Origin: Cellvibrio sp. PSBB023
GTDB lineage: Bacteria; Pseudomonadota; Gammaproteobacteria; Pseudomonadales; Cellvibrionaceae
Assembly (NCBI RefSeq): GCF_002007605.1
Contig: NZ_CP019799.1
Span: 1,240,001 to 1,304,000, forward strand
Length of the DNA: 64,000 nt
Reading direction: 5' to 3'
Part shown: positions 24,528-33,649 of the stretch, in pieces
How the letters are laid out: each line of letters opens with the position of its first letter
Numbering within the stretch: the stretch's first letter is position 1
The notes under the pieces: model-generated
Databases searched by the model: none
What the model was told of the DNA's origin: nothing
Seen by the model: the letters and a program-made list of their open reading frames with translations, nothing else
Position numbers and translations under genes: made by a program

Positions 24528-26150
24528 TCACAGTGATGCTTGAATCAGGCCCTGGGTATAGGCATGTTGTGGGCTGGCAATAATGGATTCCGTTTCACCA
24601 GACTCTACAATCACACCATCCTTCAAAACATACAGGCGATGGGCCAATGCATTCACTACTTGCAAGTCATGGGTGATGAGTAAATAACTCAATCCGTATT
24701 TCTTTTGCAGGTTAACCAATAAAGCTAACACCTGATTTTGAATGGACACATCCAGTGCTGAGGTGGGTTCATCCAACACCAGAATTTTGGGTTTGAGTAC
24801 AATCGCCCGTGCAATCGCAATACGCTGACGCTGGCCGCCGGAAAATTCATGGGGGTAGCGCTCCAGCACCGACTCTGGCAAGCCCACATCGCGCAATACA
24901 TCCACTATGCGTTGATAATGTTCAACCGCACTCAATTCAGGGAAATGCAAGTGCAACCCCTCCCCCACAATTTGCTCAATCGTGTGGCGGGGAGACAGGG
25001 AGCCAAACGGATCCTGGAATACCACTTGTAACCGCGCGCAGAGTTCCCGTCGCTGGCGTTTCGCCAAGCTATTGCAGGAAATGCCATCCACTTGTAAATC
25101 GCCACTACGTGTGCGAATCAAACCTAAAATTGCTTGGGCCAACGTGGATTTACCCGAGCCAGACTCCCCTACTACGCCGATAGTTTCGCCTGCACGCAGG
25201 GATACATTTGCCCCTTCCAATGCAATAAAACGCTCATCGCGAAACAGGCCGCGCCAACCTGTGGATTTTTTGGGGTATTCCACACGCAAGGCACGAGTTT
25301 CCAATAACAAAGGGGCATTGCTCTTCACCGGTACAATATTGCGCACCGGAATACTGTTTAACAATTTAATGGTGTAAGGATGCTGTGGTGCCTGAAAGAG
25401 CGCTTGGGTGTTATTGGATTCCAGCAGTTTTCCATGCTCCATTACTGCAACTCGCTGGGCAAAGCGACGCACCAGATTTAAATCGTGGGTGATGAGTAAA
25501 ATGGCCATGCCCTCGCCGGGCGTTCCCGCTTGGCGGTTGCGCTCCAAATCTTCCTCTTGTAAGTCCAGCAAGAGTTTGACAATACGAGCACGTACCGTCA
25601 TATCCAGTGCCGTCGTAGGTTCATCTGCAATTAATAATTTGGGTTTGCAGGCGAGCGCCATTGCAATCACAGCGCGCTGTAATTGACCGCCGGATAATTG
25701 ATGGGGATAACTGTCTACCCGGCGTTCCGGCTCGCGAATTCCGGTTCTCGCTAAAAGCGCAATGGTTTTTTCGCGCGCGACCTGCGGTGACAGATGTTCA
25801 TGCAGGATCAATGTTTCAGTAATTTGATTGCCAATGGTATACAGCGGATTCAGTGCTGACATAGGCTCCTGAAATACCATCGCAATATCGGCACCACGTA
25901 CCTGACGAATACGCTCTTCAGATTGCGTCAGCAGTTCCTCACCCTGTAGGCGAATGCTGCCACTGACTCGAGCATGTTGTGCCAGTCGTAAAATAGACAG
26001 TGCGGTAATAGTTTTTCCTGAGCCTGATTCGCCCACCAGCGCCAGGCGCTCGCCGGGTTCAATATGCAATGAGAGATTATCGACAACAATTTTGTTGCCA
26101 AAGGCGATCTTGAGATTTTCTATTGCCAATAATGGAATACTTGTACTCAT
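24528..26150 (-). CDS. yejF: Yej-type ABC importer ATPase with two nucleotide-binding domains
   Basis: Fused ATPase of about 540 residues. The first domain has Walker A LVGESGSGKTITALS, signature LSGGQLQRAVIAMAL and Walker B LLIADEPTTALD; the second has VVGESGSGKSTLAQAIL, FSGGQRQRIAIARAIV and ILVLDEPTSALD. Each ends with the oligopeptide-type segment PQHPYTIKLLNS or PQHAYTQGLIQ. The frame is open to 26189, overlapping the permease gene, but the ATG at 26150 begins a normal N-terminus and is preferred. It powers the YejB/YejE permeases encoded directly upstream. Fused ATPases are usual for Yej systems. Confidence 0.9.
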   Translation of the reverse strand: MSTSIPLLAIENLKIAFGNKIVVDNLSLHIEPGERLALVGESGSGKTITALSILRLAQHARVSGSIRLQGEELLTQSEERIRQVRGADIAMVFQEPMSALNPLYTIGNQITETLILHEHLSPQVAREKTIALLARTGIREPERRVDSYPHQLSGGQLQRAVIAMALACKPKLLIADEPTTALDMTVRARIVKLLLDLQEEDLERNRQAGTPGEGMAILLITHDLNLVRRFAQRVAVMEHGKLLESNNTQALFQAPQHPYTIKLLNSIPVRNIVPVKSNAPLLLETRALRVEYPKKSTGWRGLFRDERFIALEGANVSLRAGETIGVVGESGSGKSTLAQAILGLIRTRSGDLQVDGISCNSLAKRQRRELCARLQVVFQDPFGSLSPRHTIEQIVGEGLHLHFPELSAVEHYQRIVDVLRDVGLPESVLERYPHEFSGGQRQRIAIARAIVLKPKILVLDEPTSALDVSIQNQVLALLVNLQKKYGLSYLLITHDLQVVNALAHRLYVLKDGVIVESGETESIIASPQHAYTQGLIQASL

Positions 26151-26166
26151 GAGTGATTGCCGCCAG

Positions 26167-27342
26167 TTAATGATTGCTTGTATTGACATCGGACATACGG
26201 GTATCTATCGCGTTACGTAACGCCTCGCCCATAAACGTCAACAATAAAAGGGTTGAAACCAATACCGTAAAAGCAGCAACGGCAATCCACCAGGCATCAA
26301 GGTTTTCCTTACCTTGCAACAGTAACTGCCCCAAACTAGGTGCAGGAGCCTGGACACCCAGTCCCAGAAAATCCAAACTTGCCAAGGCCATAATGGCGGC
26401 ACTCATACGGAACGGCAAAAAGGTGATCACGGGCGTAAGGCTGTTGGGAAGAATGTGTCGCCAGATAATTTGCATATGCGACAAACCCATGGCTTTTGCT
26501 GCTTTCACATATTCCAACTGACGGTTGCGTAAAAATTCGGAACGCACGTAATCTGACAGGAAAATCCAACCAAATAAGGAAAGCAATACAAATAGCAGCA
26601 GCAAGCTGGGTTCAAATAATGATGAGAAAATAATTAATAAGTACAGCTCGGGCATAGAGCCCCATATTTCAATCACTCGCTGGGTAATTAAATCAACTTT
26701 ACCGGCAAAATAACCTTGTGCTGCACCAATAATGACACCGAGAATCGTCCCAACAATGGTTAACCCCAAACCAAATGTCACCGAGGTACGAAAGCCATAA
26801 ATAAGGCGCGCAACTATGTCGTAACCGGCAATATCAGTACCGAGTAAGTTCTGCTCATCGGGCGGGCCTGGATAATGGCGTGTATCTGAATAGTAATTCA
26901 GTGTGTCGTAATAAAAGGGATTGGGTGGATAAATGACAAAACTACTATTCTCCGCTAGTAATTTTCGAATATAAGGATCATTGTAATCGGCAAATATTGG
27001 CAGCTTTCCACCAAATACTGTTTCAGGGTAATCCTTAAACAAAGGAAAATACCACTCTTGCTCATGATGGATTACCAACGGCTTATCGTTAGAAATGAAT
27101 TCCCCTAACAAGCTCAAGAGATAGAGACTGGAAAAGATAATCAAACTCCAGTAACCCAAGCGATTGCGTTTGAAACGTAACCAAATGCGTCGGCGTGGTG
27201 ATACCTTTTCAGTAACGCCAAGCAACTCATTTTCTATAGGAAACTGTGGTTCATTCGCGATACCTGGGTTAACCAATGAACCATCGCGCCTTAACAGAAA
27301 GCGCCGCCATAGGCTGAGTGGTGGACTGACAGGAGAGTTCAT
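26167..27342 (-). CDS. yejE: Yej-type ABC permease, YejE subunit
   Basis: Inner-membrane permease of 391 residues. The long N-terminal extension with RRRIWLRFKRNRLGYWSLIIF and the periplasmic loop that includes LPIFADYNDPYIRKLL and PPNPFYYDTLNYYSDTRHYP are typical of YejE. The C-terminal part has five helices and the EAA motif YVKAAKAMGLSHMQIIWRHI. Start codon overlaps the YejB stop by 4 bases. Together with YejB it forms the membrane channel of a peptide-type importer. Confidence 0.9.
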   Translation of the reverse strand: MNSPVSPPLSLWRRFLLRRDGSLVNPGIANEPQFPIENELLGVTEKVSPRRRIWLRFKRNRLGYWSLIIFSSLYLLSLLGEFISNDKPLVIHHEQEWYFPLFKDYPETVFGGKLPIFADYNDPYIRKLLAENSSFVIYPPNPFYYDTLNYYSDTRHYPGPPDEQNLLGTDIAGYDIVARLIYGFRTSVTFGLGLTIVGTILGVIIGAAQGYFAGKVDLITQRVIEIWGSMPELYLLIIFSSLFEPSLLLLFVLLSLFGWIFLSDYVRSEFLRNRQLEYVKAAKAMGLSHMQIIWRHILPNSLTPVITFLPFRMSAAIMALASLDFLGLGVQAPAPSLGQLLLQGKENLDAWWIAVAAFTVLVSTLLLLTFMGEALRNAIDTRMSDVNTSNH

Positions 27343-28403
27343 CGCGCCTCCACAGAATCAAATTTAATGCGTGGGTCAATTAATACATAAGCGATATCGC
27401 CAATTAACTTGGTGATCAAGGCAATGAGTGTGAATAAATACAAACTGCCCATCACCACTGGATAATCGCGACTGTTAATAGACTCGTAAGAAAGTAAACC
27501 CAATCCATCTAAGGAAAAGAGAGTTTCTATCAGCAAGCTGCCGGTAAAAAATGCAGCAATGAAGGTACCGGGAAAGCCAGTAACCAGTGGCAAGAGTGCA
27601 TTGCGGAATACGTGCTTCCACAATACGCGACGTTCGGACAACCCTTTGGCGCGCGCGGTGAAAACATATTGACGACGAATTTCTTCAAGAAAGGTATTTT
27701 TGGTGAGCAGTGTCTTGAGTGCAAAACTACTGACCACAGCGGCAATAACAGGCAGGGTCACATGCCACAGATAATCAGTAACTTTTCCCCCGAGGCTCAG
27801 ATCATCCCAATTGTCGGAGGTTAGACCACGCAAGGGAAAAATATCCCAGAAAGAACCGCCGCCAAACAGCACAATCAACAGCACGCCCAATACAAAACCG
27901 GGCACGGCATAGCCAATAAGTACCAACAAACTGGTGACAAAATCAAAGCGAGAACCGGCACGCACGGCTTTAGCAACACCGAGTGGAACCGACACTACAT
28001 AGGTCAATAAAAATGTCCAGATTCCCAAAGAAACTGAAACACCCAATTTGGATTGAATCAGCGACCAAACACTTTCATTGCGAAAGTAACTATCGCCGAA
28101 ATCAAACACAATAAAATCACCCAGCATATTGGTGTAGCGAGTCCACAATGGTTGATCAAATCCATACAGGCTTGTCAGGTGCGCAATTTGTTGATCATCA
28201 ATCCCCTGTCGGCCGCTATAACTCCACCCGCCGCCACTCGCGCCACCTTCCACACCGGTGCGTGCACTCTCGCCATCAATTGTGGCGAGCATATTCTCTA
28301 CCGGGCCACCGGGTACAAATTGGGTAACAAAAAAGGTTAGCGTAAGTACGCCCAATAAAGTCGGAATCATTACCAGAAGGCGCTTGATCAAGTAATACCA
28401 CAT
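27339..28403 (-). CDS. yejB: Yej-type ABC permease, YejB subunit
   Basis: Inner-membrane permease of 354 residues. It begins MWYYLIKRLLVMIPTLLGVL, the usual first helix of DppB/OppB/YejB proteins; the open frame to 28595 runs back into the monooxygenase gene and is not used. It contains the Yej-specific region GGWSYSGRQGIDDQQIAHLT and the EAA loop YVFTARAKGLSERRVLWKHV. The gap to the monooxygenase stop is 25 bases, so they share a transcript. Confidence 0.9.
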   Translation of the reverse strand: MWYYLIKRLLVMIPTLLGVLTLTFFVTQFVPGGPVENMLATIDGESARTGVEGGASGGGWSYSGRQGIDDQQIAHLTSLYGFDQPLWTRYTNMLGDFIVFDFGDSYFRNESVWSLIQSKLGVSVSLGIWTFLLTYVVSVPLGVAKAVRAGSRFDFVTSLLVLIGYAVPGFVLGVLLIVLFGGGSFWDIFPLRGLTSDNWDDLSLGGKVTDYLWHVTLPVIAAVVSSFALKTLLTKNTFLEEIRRQYVFTARAKGLSERRVLWKHVFRNALLPLVTGFPGTFIAAFFTGSLLIETLFSLDGLGLLSYESINSRDYPVVMGSLYLFTLIALITKLIGDIAYVLIDPRIKFDSVEAR

Positions 28404-28428
28404 AGGGTTATCGTATTCCGTAAGAGAA

Positions 28429-29748
28429 TTAAGATTTGCGCTCCGGGCGATCCAGACCGAGGTTTTCACGGAAGGTTTCGCCTTCGTATTCAGTGCGGAA
28501 AATGCCGCGTCGCTGTAATTCCGGCACCACCAATCGCGTGAAATCTTCAAAGCCTTGTGGCAGATAAGGCGGCACCACATTAAAGCCATCCGCACCGCGC
28601 TCTACAAACCATTGCTCAATCGTATCGGCAACGGTTTTTACTGAGCCTACCGCTTGCAAATGCCCGCGTGCTACGCGAAAGCGCAACACCAATTGGCGGA
28701 TGGAGAGATTTTCCCGGCGCGCCAAATCCAATTGCTGTTGAAAGCGGCCGCGACCATTTTCACCGCTTTGATAAGGAAGATCCGGCAGCGGGCCATCCAC
28801 GTCGTAACCCGACAAATCAAATCCACCAAAATGCACGTTGCTCACATCCACCAGGCTTTGCAATTCGCCAAATTTATCCTGCGCTTCCTGATCGGTTTCT
28901 GCGACCACCACCGATAAGCCAGGGGTAATTTTTAATTGATCTTCCGCACGGCCATACTTCGCCATGCGGCTTTTCACATCCTTATAAAATGCTTGGGCAA
29001 CATCCAACGATTGTGCCGAGCAGTAGCTCATCTCCGCGATACGTGCGGCAAATTCACGGCCGGTATCAGAATTACCTGCTTGCACCAATACCGGATACCC
29101 CTGAATGGGACGCGGAAAATCCAACAAGCCATCGGAGGCAAAATGCTCGCCGTTAAATTGCAGCGGGTGAGATTTTGCCGGGTCATAAAATTGACCAGCG
29201 GCGCGATCCGGATGATCAAAGGCATCGTCATCCCAGGAGTCCCACAGGCGTTTGGACAGCTCGACAAATTCCGCTGCGCGCGCGTAGCGATCTTCATGGG
29301 CACGTTGCTCATCCAAACCAAAATTCAATGCCGTGTGGGGCGAATAGGATGAAACAATATTCCAACCTGCACGACCATTACTCAAATGATCGAGCGAAGT
29401 AAATTTACGCGCAACATGATAAGGATGATCGTAATTGGTATTGACGGTTGCAACTAAACCAATATTTTTAGTGACGGTCGCTATCGCCGATAACAAGGTA
29501 AAAGGTTCAAACTGGTAACTAATACCACTGCGTCCGGTATCCGCCGTAATTTCACCGGAGCGACCAATAAAATCGGCAAGGAAAAAAGTATGGAACTTTG
29601 CCGCTTCGGCCAGTTGCGCACCACGCACCCACCAATCGAGATTGGGTCGCCCGTTATCTTTGGACGATGAATGACGCCAGGCGGCCAGATGATGACCAAA
29701 GCGCTGAAGGAATACGTTAAGAACCAACTGACGTTTTTTACTGGTCAC
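28429..29748 (-). CDS. NtaA/SnaA/DszA-family FMNH2-dependent monooxygenase
   Basis: Luciferase-like monooxygenase of 439 residues, close in length to DszA, which opens the sulfone ring of dibenzothiophene sulfone. Family segments: LNVFLQRFGHHLAAWRH, FLADFIGRSGEI, TSLDHLSNGRAGWNIVSSYS, LWDSWDDDAF, and VLVQAGNSDTGREFAARIAE. It needs reduced FMN from a separate reductase; the nitroreductase in the same operon and the SsuE-like reductase at 50033-50602 are candidates. The DszB-like gene two genes upstream mirrors the dszA-dszB pair, so oxidation of a sulfone or sulfonate to a sulfinate, then removal of sulfite, is the likely route (inference). The real substrate is not known. Confidence 0.86.
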   Translation of the reverse strand: MTSKKRQLVLNVFLQRFGHHLAAWRHSSSKDNGRPNLDWWVRGAQLAEAAKFHTFFLADFIGRSGEITADTGRSGISYQFEPFTLLSAIATVTKNIGLVATVNTNYDHPYHVARKFTSLDHLSNGRAGWNIVSSYSPHTALNFGLDEQRAHEDRYARAAEFVELSKRLWDSWDDDAFDHPDRAAGQFYDPAKSHPLQFNGEHFASDGLLDFPRPIQGYPVLVQAGNSDTGREFAARIAEMSYCSAQSLDVAQAFYKDVKSRMAKYGRAEDQLKITPGLSVVVAETDQEAQDKFGELQSLVDVSNVHFGGFDLSGYDVDGPLPDLPYQSGENGRGRFQQQLDLARRENLSIRQLVLRFRVARGHLQAVGSVKTVADTIEQWFVERGADGFNVVPPYLPQGFEDFTRLVVPELQRRGIFRTEYEGETFRENLGLDRPERKS

Positions 29749-29838
29749 GATAATGTCTCTTTCTCAGTAAAGCGAAGAGTGCAACTGCCCTCTCCGCTTA
29801 TTATTAACTATGTGTTAACTGTAAATTGATAAGGGTAA

Positions 29839-30504
29839 TCAGCCCGCGTAAGCGTAGGACTTTTCCAATAACCCAGTGCGTTTCCACTGCAATTCCAATG
29901 CACCTGGGGTGTACACCTGGGCACCACCAATTTGCTCGGCAATGGCTTGGTAACGCGCAGCTTCTTCAATAAACAGAATCAGTTCCGACGTTTTGAGAAT
30001 ACCCTTGCCCCAGAAGTTGGCGCCGCCGTTAGATTCCAACAATGCCGGTGGCGGAGCCAATTCAGGGTGCTTATCCAAACGCTCACGAATAACTTCCAGC
30101 GGGCTGCGAGTACGCTCCAAATGGTTGGGAATTTCGCGTGCAAGCAAGTGGCGTGCAGCAGCAACATACAAAATAGGAAATGGCTTATGAGCCAGTGACC
30201 AACCTGACAGGAAATTGGTGTGGGCGTGAATGACTGTATCGGCCTCCAAACGAGTCTCATGCAGAATTAAACTTGTGTTTTCTGCAAACGAAGAGAGGCT
30301 GACTTTAGGGCTTTGATCGCGCGCCAAGCCGCCGGGAAATCGAATATTCAACAAATGATCGGTGTCGGGAATACGATGGGTAATATGGAACGTGAGACTG
30401 GCTGACAGGGTGCCATTTTTACCCAGGGTTTGAAATGCATGGATCGCATCGGATTTTGCCTGCTCGATATAAGCAATCAATTCAGCTTCGTTAGTGACTG
30501 ACAT
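29839..30504 (-). CDS. Class II aldolase/adducin-like protein
   Basis: Protein of 221 residues related to the class II aldolase/adducin fold. Seen are NGTLSASLTFHITHRIP, the metal-binding-type motif VIHAHTNFLSGWSLAH (two His around residue 93), VAAARHLLAREIPNH and GANFWGKGILKTSELILFIE, where the family's third metal His is absent or displaced. Only one Met and no Cys. It sits between a DszB-like desulfinase and a DszA-like monooxygenase, an unusual partner for them. It may cleave a carbon-carbon bond in the substrate or product, or have lost lyase activity. The exact reaction cannot be deduced. Confidence 0.72.
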   Translation of the reverse strand: MSVTNEAELIAYIEQAKSDAIHAFQTLGKNGTLSASLTFHITHRIPDTDHLLNIRFPGGLARDQSPKVSLSSFAENTSLILHETRLEADTVIHAHTNFLSGWSLAHKPFPILYVAAARHLLAREIPNHLERTRSPLEVIRERLDKHPELAPPPALLESNGGANFWGKGILKTSELILFIEEAARYQAIAEQIGGAQVYTPGALELQWKRTGLLEKSYAYAG

Positions 30505-30634
30505 AATATTTACCTTTAACTATTAAATGGGGTGGCTGCGAACCGGGTAGCTGTTTCCATCTCGCCCTACCCGCTCCTTGAATAACCCGGCTGCTGCCAT
30601 TGCTCGTAACATTGGGGTGATTAATTTCCGCCTA

Positions 30635-31711
30635 TCACGCGGCCTTTTCGGCGCGACGTTCGGCCTTGCGCTGCTCAACCAATTTTTGCGCACGCGCCAG
30701 TGGCCAAAACTCAATCCAGGTTCTCACACTGAAATCTTTCTCAAAATAATTCCAACGGTGTAGAAAATCCTTCTGTACTTCCAAACCCAAAACATATTCA
30801 GGAATTAATTTTGGCTCAAAATGCAGATGCAGCTCATTGCCGTGGGAGCCGATAATTTCCTCGCGGGTAATATCACTGCCATCCTCACGCAACAAATCAA
30901 TCACTTCATCGGGATTTTCCTTGGCCCACTCAGCGGTTTCCAACAACACCGCCAGGTAGCGCACAACCACATCAGGATGTTTATCCAGGAACGCACGATC
31001 CACGGTCACCGGGCGCGGCGTGCCGTTATTCACGCGCTGCAGGTGATCAGGCAGATCATTAATATTGATAACCTGATGAAAACGCGGATCTTGTGATAAG
31101 CGGTAACCACGTGCAAAGCGCAGGAAAATGGCATCTACTTCCCCCGCCTCCAGTGCAGCCACTTCCACAGAGCGCGCGGATTCGCGCGGCTCTTTGCGCG
31201 GCCCATCCTGGGTGTCATAAGTCGGCGCGGGCAAATCCACCAAGGTCACATCCTTTACGGTTAAATTTGCCAAACGCAATGCAGTTTCGTATCCGTGTTG
31301 CGCGGCGCCGCGTTGAAAATCAATCACCGCTTGCGAATGCAAAGGCACACCCAAACGCTTGCCTTTTAAATCAGCCACAGTGCGAATGCCACTGTCGGCC
31401 AAGGTCAGAATGCCTTGATATTCATCCAACCAGGTAATGCCAACCACTACAGTGTCCTGCCCTGTGCCCTTGGCCCAAATGGGAGGAATGTTTCCACCTT
31501 CGCGGAACATGCCTGACTGCGAATGGTTGTAGTGTGAATTGCGTGTGGCAAGGCTGGTTGAATCGCGCAGTGCATGCAACACCGTGCCAGGCTGGTTAAA
31601 TTCCTGCTGCAACCAACCTTTACGAATTGCAAGTGCTGATGCGGTGGCAGCACCGCAACGGGTGTACCAAAGTTCTACGGCGGGTTCATCAATAACATTG
31701 TGCTCTGTCAT
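30635..31711 (-). CDS. DszB-like desulfinase family protein (paralogue 1)
   Basis: Protein of 358 residues with a periplasmic-binding-protein fold but no signal peptide, so cytoplasmic. It aligns with 2'-hydroxybiphenyl-2-sulfinate desulfinase DszB: the catalytic-type Cys is in LWYTRCGAATASA (residue 19), His in RNSHYNHSQSG and Arg in MFREGGNIPPIWA, matching DszB Cys27, His60 and Arg70. It differs from the other three paralogues in CGAATA instead of CPVP after the Cys. Later conserved blocks are GITWLDEYQGIL, LKGKRLGVPLHS, RVNNGTPRPVTVD and FLHRWNYFEKDFSVRTWIEF. The start at 31711 has GGAG upstream. It leads a long operon under a sigma-54 promoter. An uptake-type solute-binding role is less likely without export signal. 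Confidence 0.82.
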   Translation of the reverse strand: MTEHNVIDEPAVELWYTRCGAATASALAIRKGWLQQEFNQPGTVLHALRDSTSLATRNSHYNHSQSGMFREGGNIPPIWAKGTGQDTVVVGITWLDEYQGILTLADSGIRTVADLKGKRLGVPLHSQAVIDFQRGAAQHGYETALRLANLTVKDVTLVDLPAPTYDTQDGPRKEPRESARSVEVAALEAGEVDAIFLRFARGYRLSQDPRFHQVININDLPDHLQRVNNGTPRPVTVDRAFLDKHPDVVVRYLAVLLETAEWAKENPDEVIDLLREDGSDITREEIIGSHGNELHLHFEPKLIPEYVLGLEVQKDFLHRWNYFEKDFSVRTWIEFWPLARAQKLVEQRKAERRAEKAA

Positions 31712-31755
31712 TTGTATTCTCCATTTGATGTGCAATCATTTTCAAATGGGGTAAC

Positions 31756-31771
31756 AGCAGATTCTGTGCCA
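31756..31771 (-). promoter_or_regulatory. Sigma-54 promoter of the DszB-like 1 operon
   Basis: TGGCACAGAATCTGCT matches TGGCAC-N5-TTGCW with one mismatch. It lies 45 bases upstream of the start at 31711. Confidence 0.8.
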
Positions 31772-31860
31772 GAAAACAAAATTTATTGGATTAATTTTAA
31801 AACAACTTATGCAGTTGATTTATATAAATATTTTTATAACTTTAAAAAAAACAAAAAATA

Positions 31861-31880
31861 GTGTTTAGAAGAAAAAACAC
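31861..31880. promoter_or_regulatory. Inverted repeat, possible activator-binding site
   Basis: GTGTTT (31861-31866) and AAACAC (31875-31880) form an inverted repeat with an 8-base spacer. It lies about 115-135 bases upstream of the predicted start point of the DszB-like 1 operon, where an enhancer-binding protein would act. Similar GTGTT/AACAC repeats lie at 34888-34905. Confidence 0.35.
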
Positions 31881-31986
31881 GGATAAATATAAAAATCATT
31901 ATCCGTGCGTAAAACCAAACAGAGTTAAAAAAAATTATGTTTAAAAAATAACATCGCCCATGATTAAAAATAAACAATAGCGGTTG

Positions 31987-32781
31987 TTATAACGCCACAC
32001 CGCGCCAGCGCAACACATAATTACCCAGGCGCATCACCGCGTAATTCATGACAACACCGAGCAGCGTTACTACCAGCGCACAGATTAAAATAATATCCAT
32101 GCGTGCCGAGGCCTCAGCGGTCATCATTAAATTTCCCAAACCAGCTCCGGCGTTAAATAACAATTCACTGCCAATACAGGTAATCCACGCAAAGGGAATC
32201 GCCAGCAATAAACCAGTCACAATACCAGGCAAGGCAGCGGGCCAAAGTACCAAGCGAAATTGCTGCCACCGGGTAAAGTGATAAATATGCCCTACTTCAC
32301 GAAAGCGGTTGTCTACGTTGCGCAAACCCTCATAGGTGTTGAGCACCATAGGGTAAAACGCAGCAAGAGCGATAATAAATACTTTTGCTTCGTCACCATT
32401 GCCCAACCATAAGCCGATAAGCGGGGTGAGCCCCAGTAAGGGCACCTGACGAATGGCGTTGTAAAGTGGGTTTACCAATAGCAATACCACTCGCGAGTAA
32501 TACATCAGCAAGCCCAATCCAATACCAACCACAATACCCAACAGCAATCCCACACCGGTACGCTCCAGACTGCCGTAAAAATTGATCCATAACTCACCGG
32601 ACTCAATCAATAACACCAGCGTGTGCCCCACATCCTGCAAAGGTACAAATGCATAAGCATGAGTAGCACTCAGGCCTGAGGTATATTGCCATACACCAAT
32701 CAACACCAATGGCAGCAATAAACCACGCCAGCGACGAAGAACCGCGCTGACTGTTCCAAAATGGGTATTTTTTTCTGTCAC
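31987..32781 (-). CDS. SsuC/TauC-type ABC permease (second of two)
   Basis: Inner-membrane permease of 264 residues with about six helices and the EAA-type loop FREVGHIYHFTRWQQFRLVLWPAALPG. The family is the nitrate/sulfonate/taurine permeases. The start is a GTG (MTEKNTHFG); no good ATG exists. It lies 28 bases after the other permease gene, so the operon encodes binding protein and two permeases, which may form a heterodimer. No ATPase gene follows; the SsuB-type ATPase at 49197-50033 is the nearest candidate. Confidence 0.88.
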   Translation of the reverse strand: MTEKNTHFGTVSAVLRRWRGLLLPLVLIGVWQYTSGLSATHAYAFVPLQDVGHTLVLLIESGELWINFYGSLERTGVGLLLGIVVGIGLGLLMYYSRVVLLLVNPLYNAIRQVPLLGLTPLIGLWLGNGDEAKVFIIALAAFYPMVLNTYEGLRNVDNRFREVGHIYHFTRWQQFRLVLWPAALPGIVTGLLLAIPFAWITCIGSELLFNAGAGLGNLMMTAEASARMDIILICALVVTLLGVVMNYAVMRLGNYVLRWRGVAL

Positions 32782-32809
32782 TTTGTTAACATCACTTTTT
32801 GTCTATGGG

Positions 32810-33649
32810 TTATTCAGGACGCCAGCGCATTAACCGCCGCTCCACAAGGCGCAAGCTTTTATCCAAACTAAAACCAATCACTCCGGTGAGTACAACACCC
32901 ACCAGTACAATATCCAGGCGTAACATTTGACGGGCAAACTCCATCATCTGCCCTATGCCAGCATCTGCAGCCAGCAATTCAACGGCCACCAGAATTAACC
33001 AGGCGCGCCCCAATGCGATACGCATTCCAGTCAATACGGGCGGCACAGTGGCCGGCAATAAAATCGTGCGATAAAAATCCCAGGGCTTAAGCTGGTAAAC
33101 ACGCCCTACTTCAATAAAACCGCGCGGAATATTGCGCACTGCGTCTGTCGCTGCCTGGGCGACCGGGAAAAAAACAGCCTTAACCAAAATGACAATTTTA
33201 AATGTCTCGCCAATTCCCAATAGCAAAATCAACATGGGAATTAATACCAGGGTAGGAATATGACGCAACATTTCAAAAGTCAAACCAAGGTACGCACGCA
33301 CACCCGGGGAAATAGCAAGCAACACACCCACTAACAAACCGGAAACAGCGCCTATACCAAAGCCTACCAATAAGCGGAATAAGCTGATGCTGAGGTTATC
33401 CTGTAACTCGCCACTGTTAATTAAGTCTAAAAAACTTTCCCACACGGCTGCGGGCGCAGGCAAAATTTGCTCAGGCACCCATTGCTGACGCGCTGCCCAA
33501 TACCACACCAACAACAGCGCTGCCGGTGAAACCCAAACAGCCAAAGGCTGCAATTGACGCAACGGCAACCAGCTTGGCCATAGGAGTCGCCATGACAACA
33601 CCAACCTCAACCATTCACCAGCACGAATATTAAAACCAATCGATTTCAT
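32810..33649 (-). CDS. SsuC/TauC-type ABC permease (first of two)
   Basis: Inner-membrane permease of 279 residues. A basic, Trp-rich N-terminus (LRLVLSWRLLWPSWLPLRQL) precedes the usual helices; the coupling loop is FIEVGRVYQLKPWDFYRTILLPATVPP. The ATG overlaps the stop of the binding-protein gene by 4 bases. It resembles the other permease in the operon but is longer at the N-terminus. It would transport sulfonates or similar anions together with the SBP encoded upstream. Confidence 0.89.
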   Translation of the reverse strand: MKSIGFNIRAGEWLRLVLSWRLLWPSWLPLRQLQPLAVWVSPAALLLVWYWAARQQWVPEQILPAPAAVWESFLDLINSGELQDNLSISLFRLLVGFGIGAVSGLLVGVLLAISPGVRAYLGLTFEMLRHIPTLVLIPMLILLLGIGETFKIVILVKAVFFPVAQAATDAVRNIPRGFIEVGRVYQLKPWDFYRTILLPATVPPVLTGMRIALGRAWLILVAVELLAADAGIGQMMEFARQMLRLDIVLVGVVLTGVIGFSLDKSLRLVERRLMRWRPE

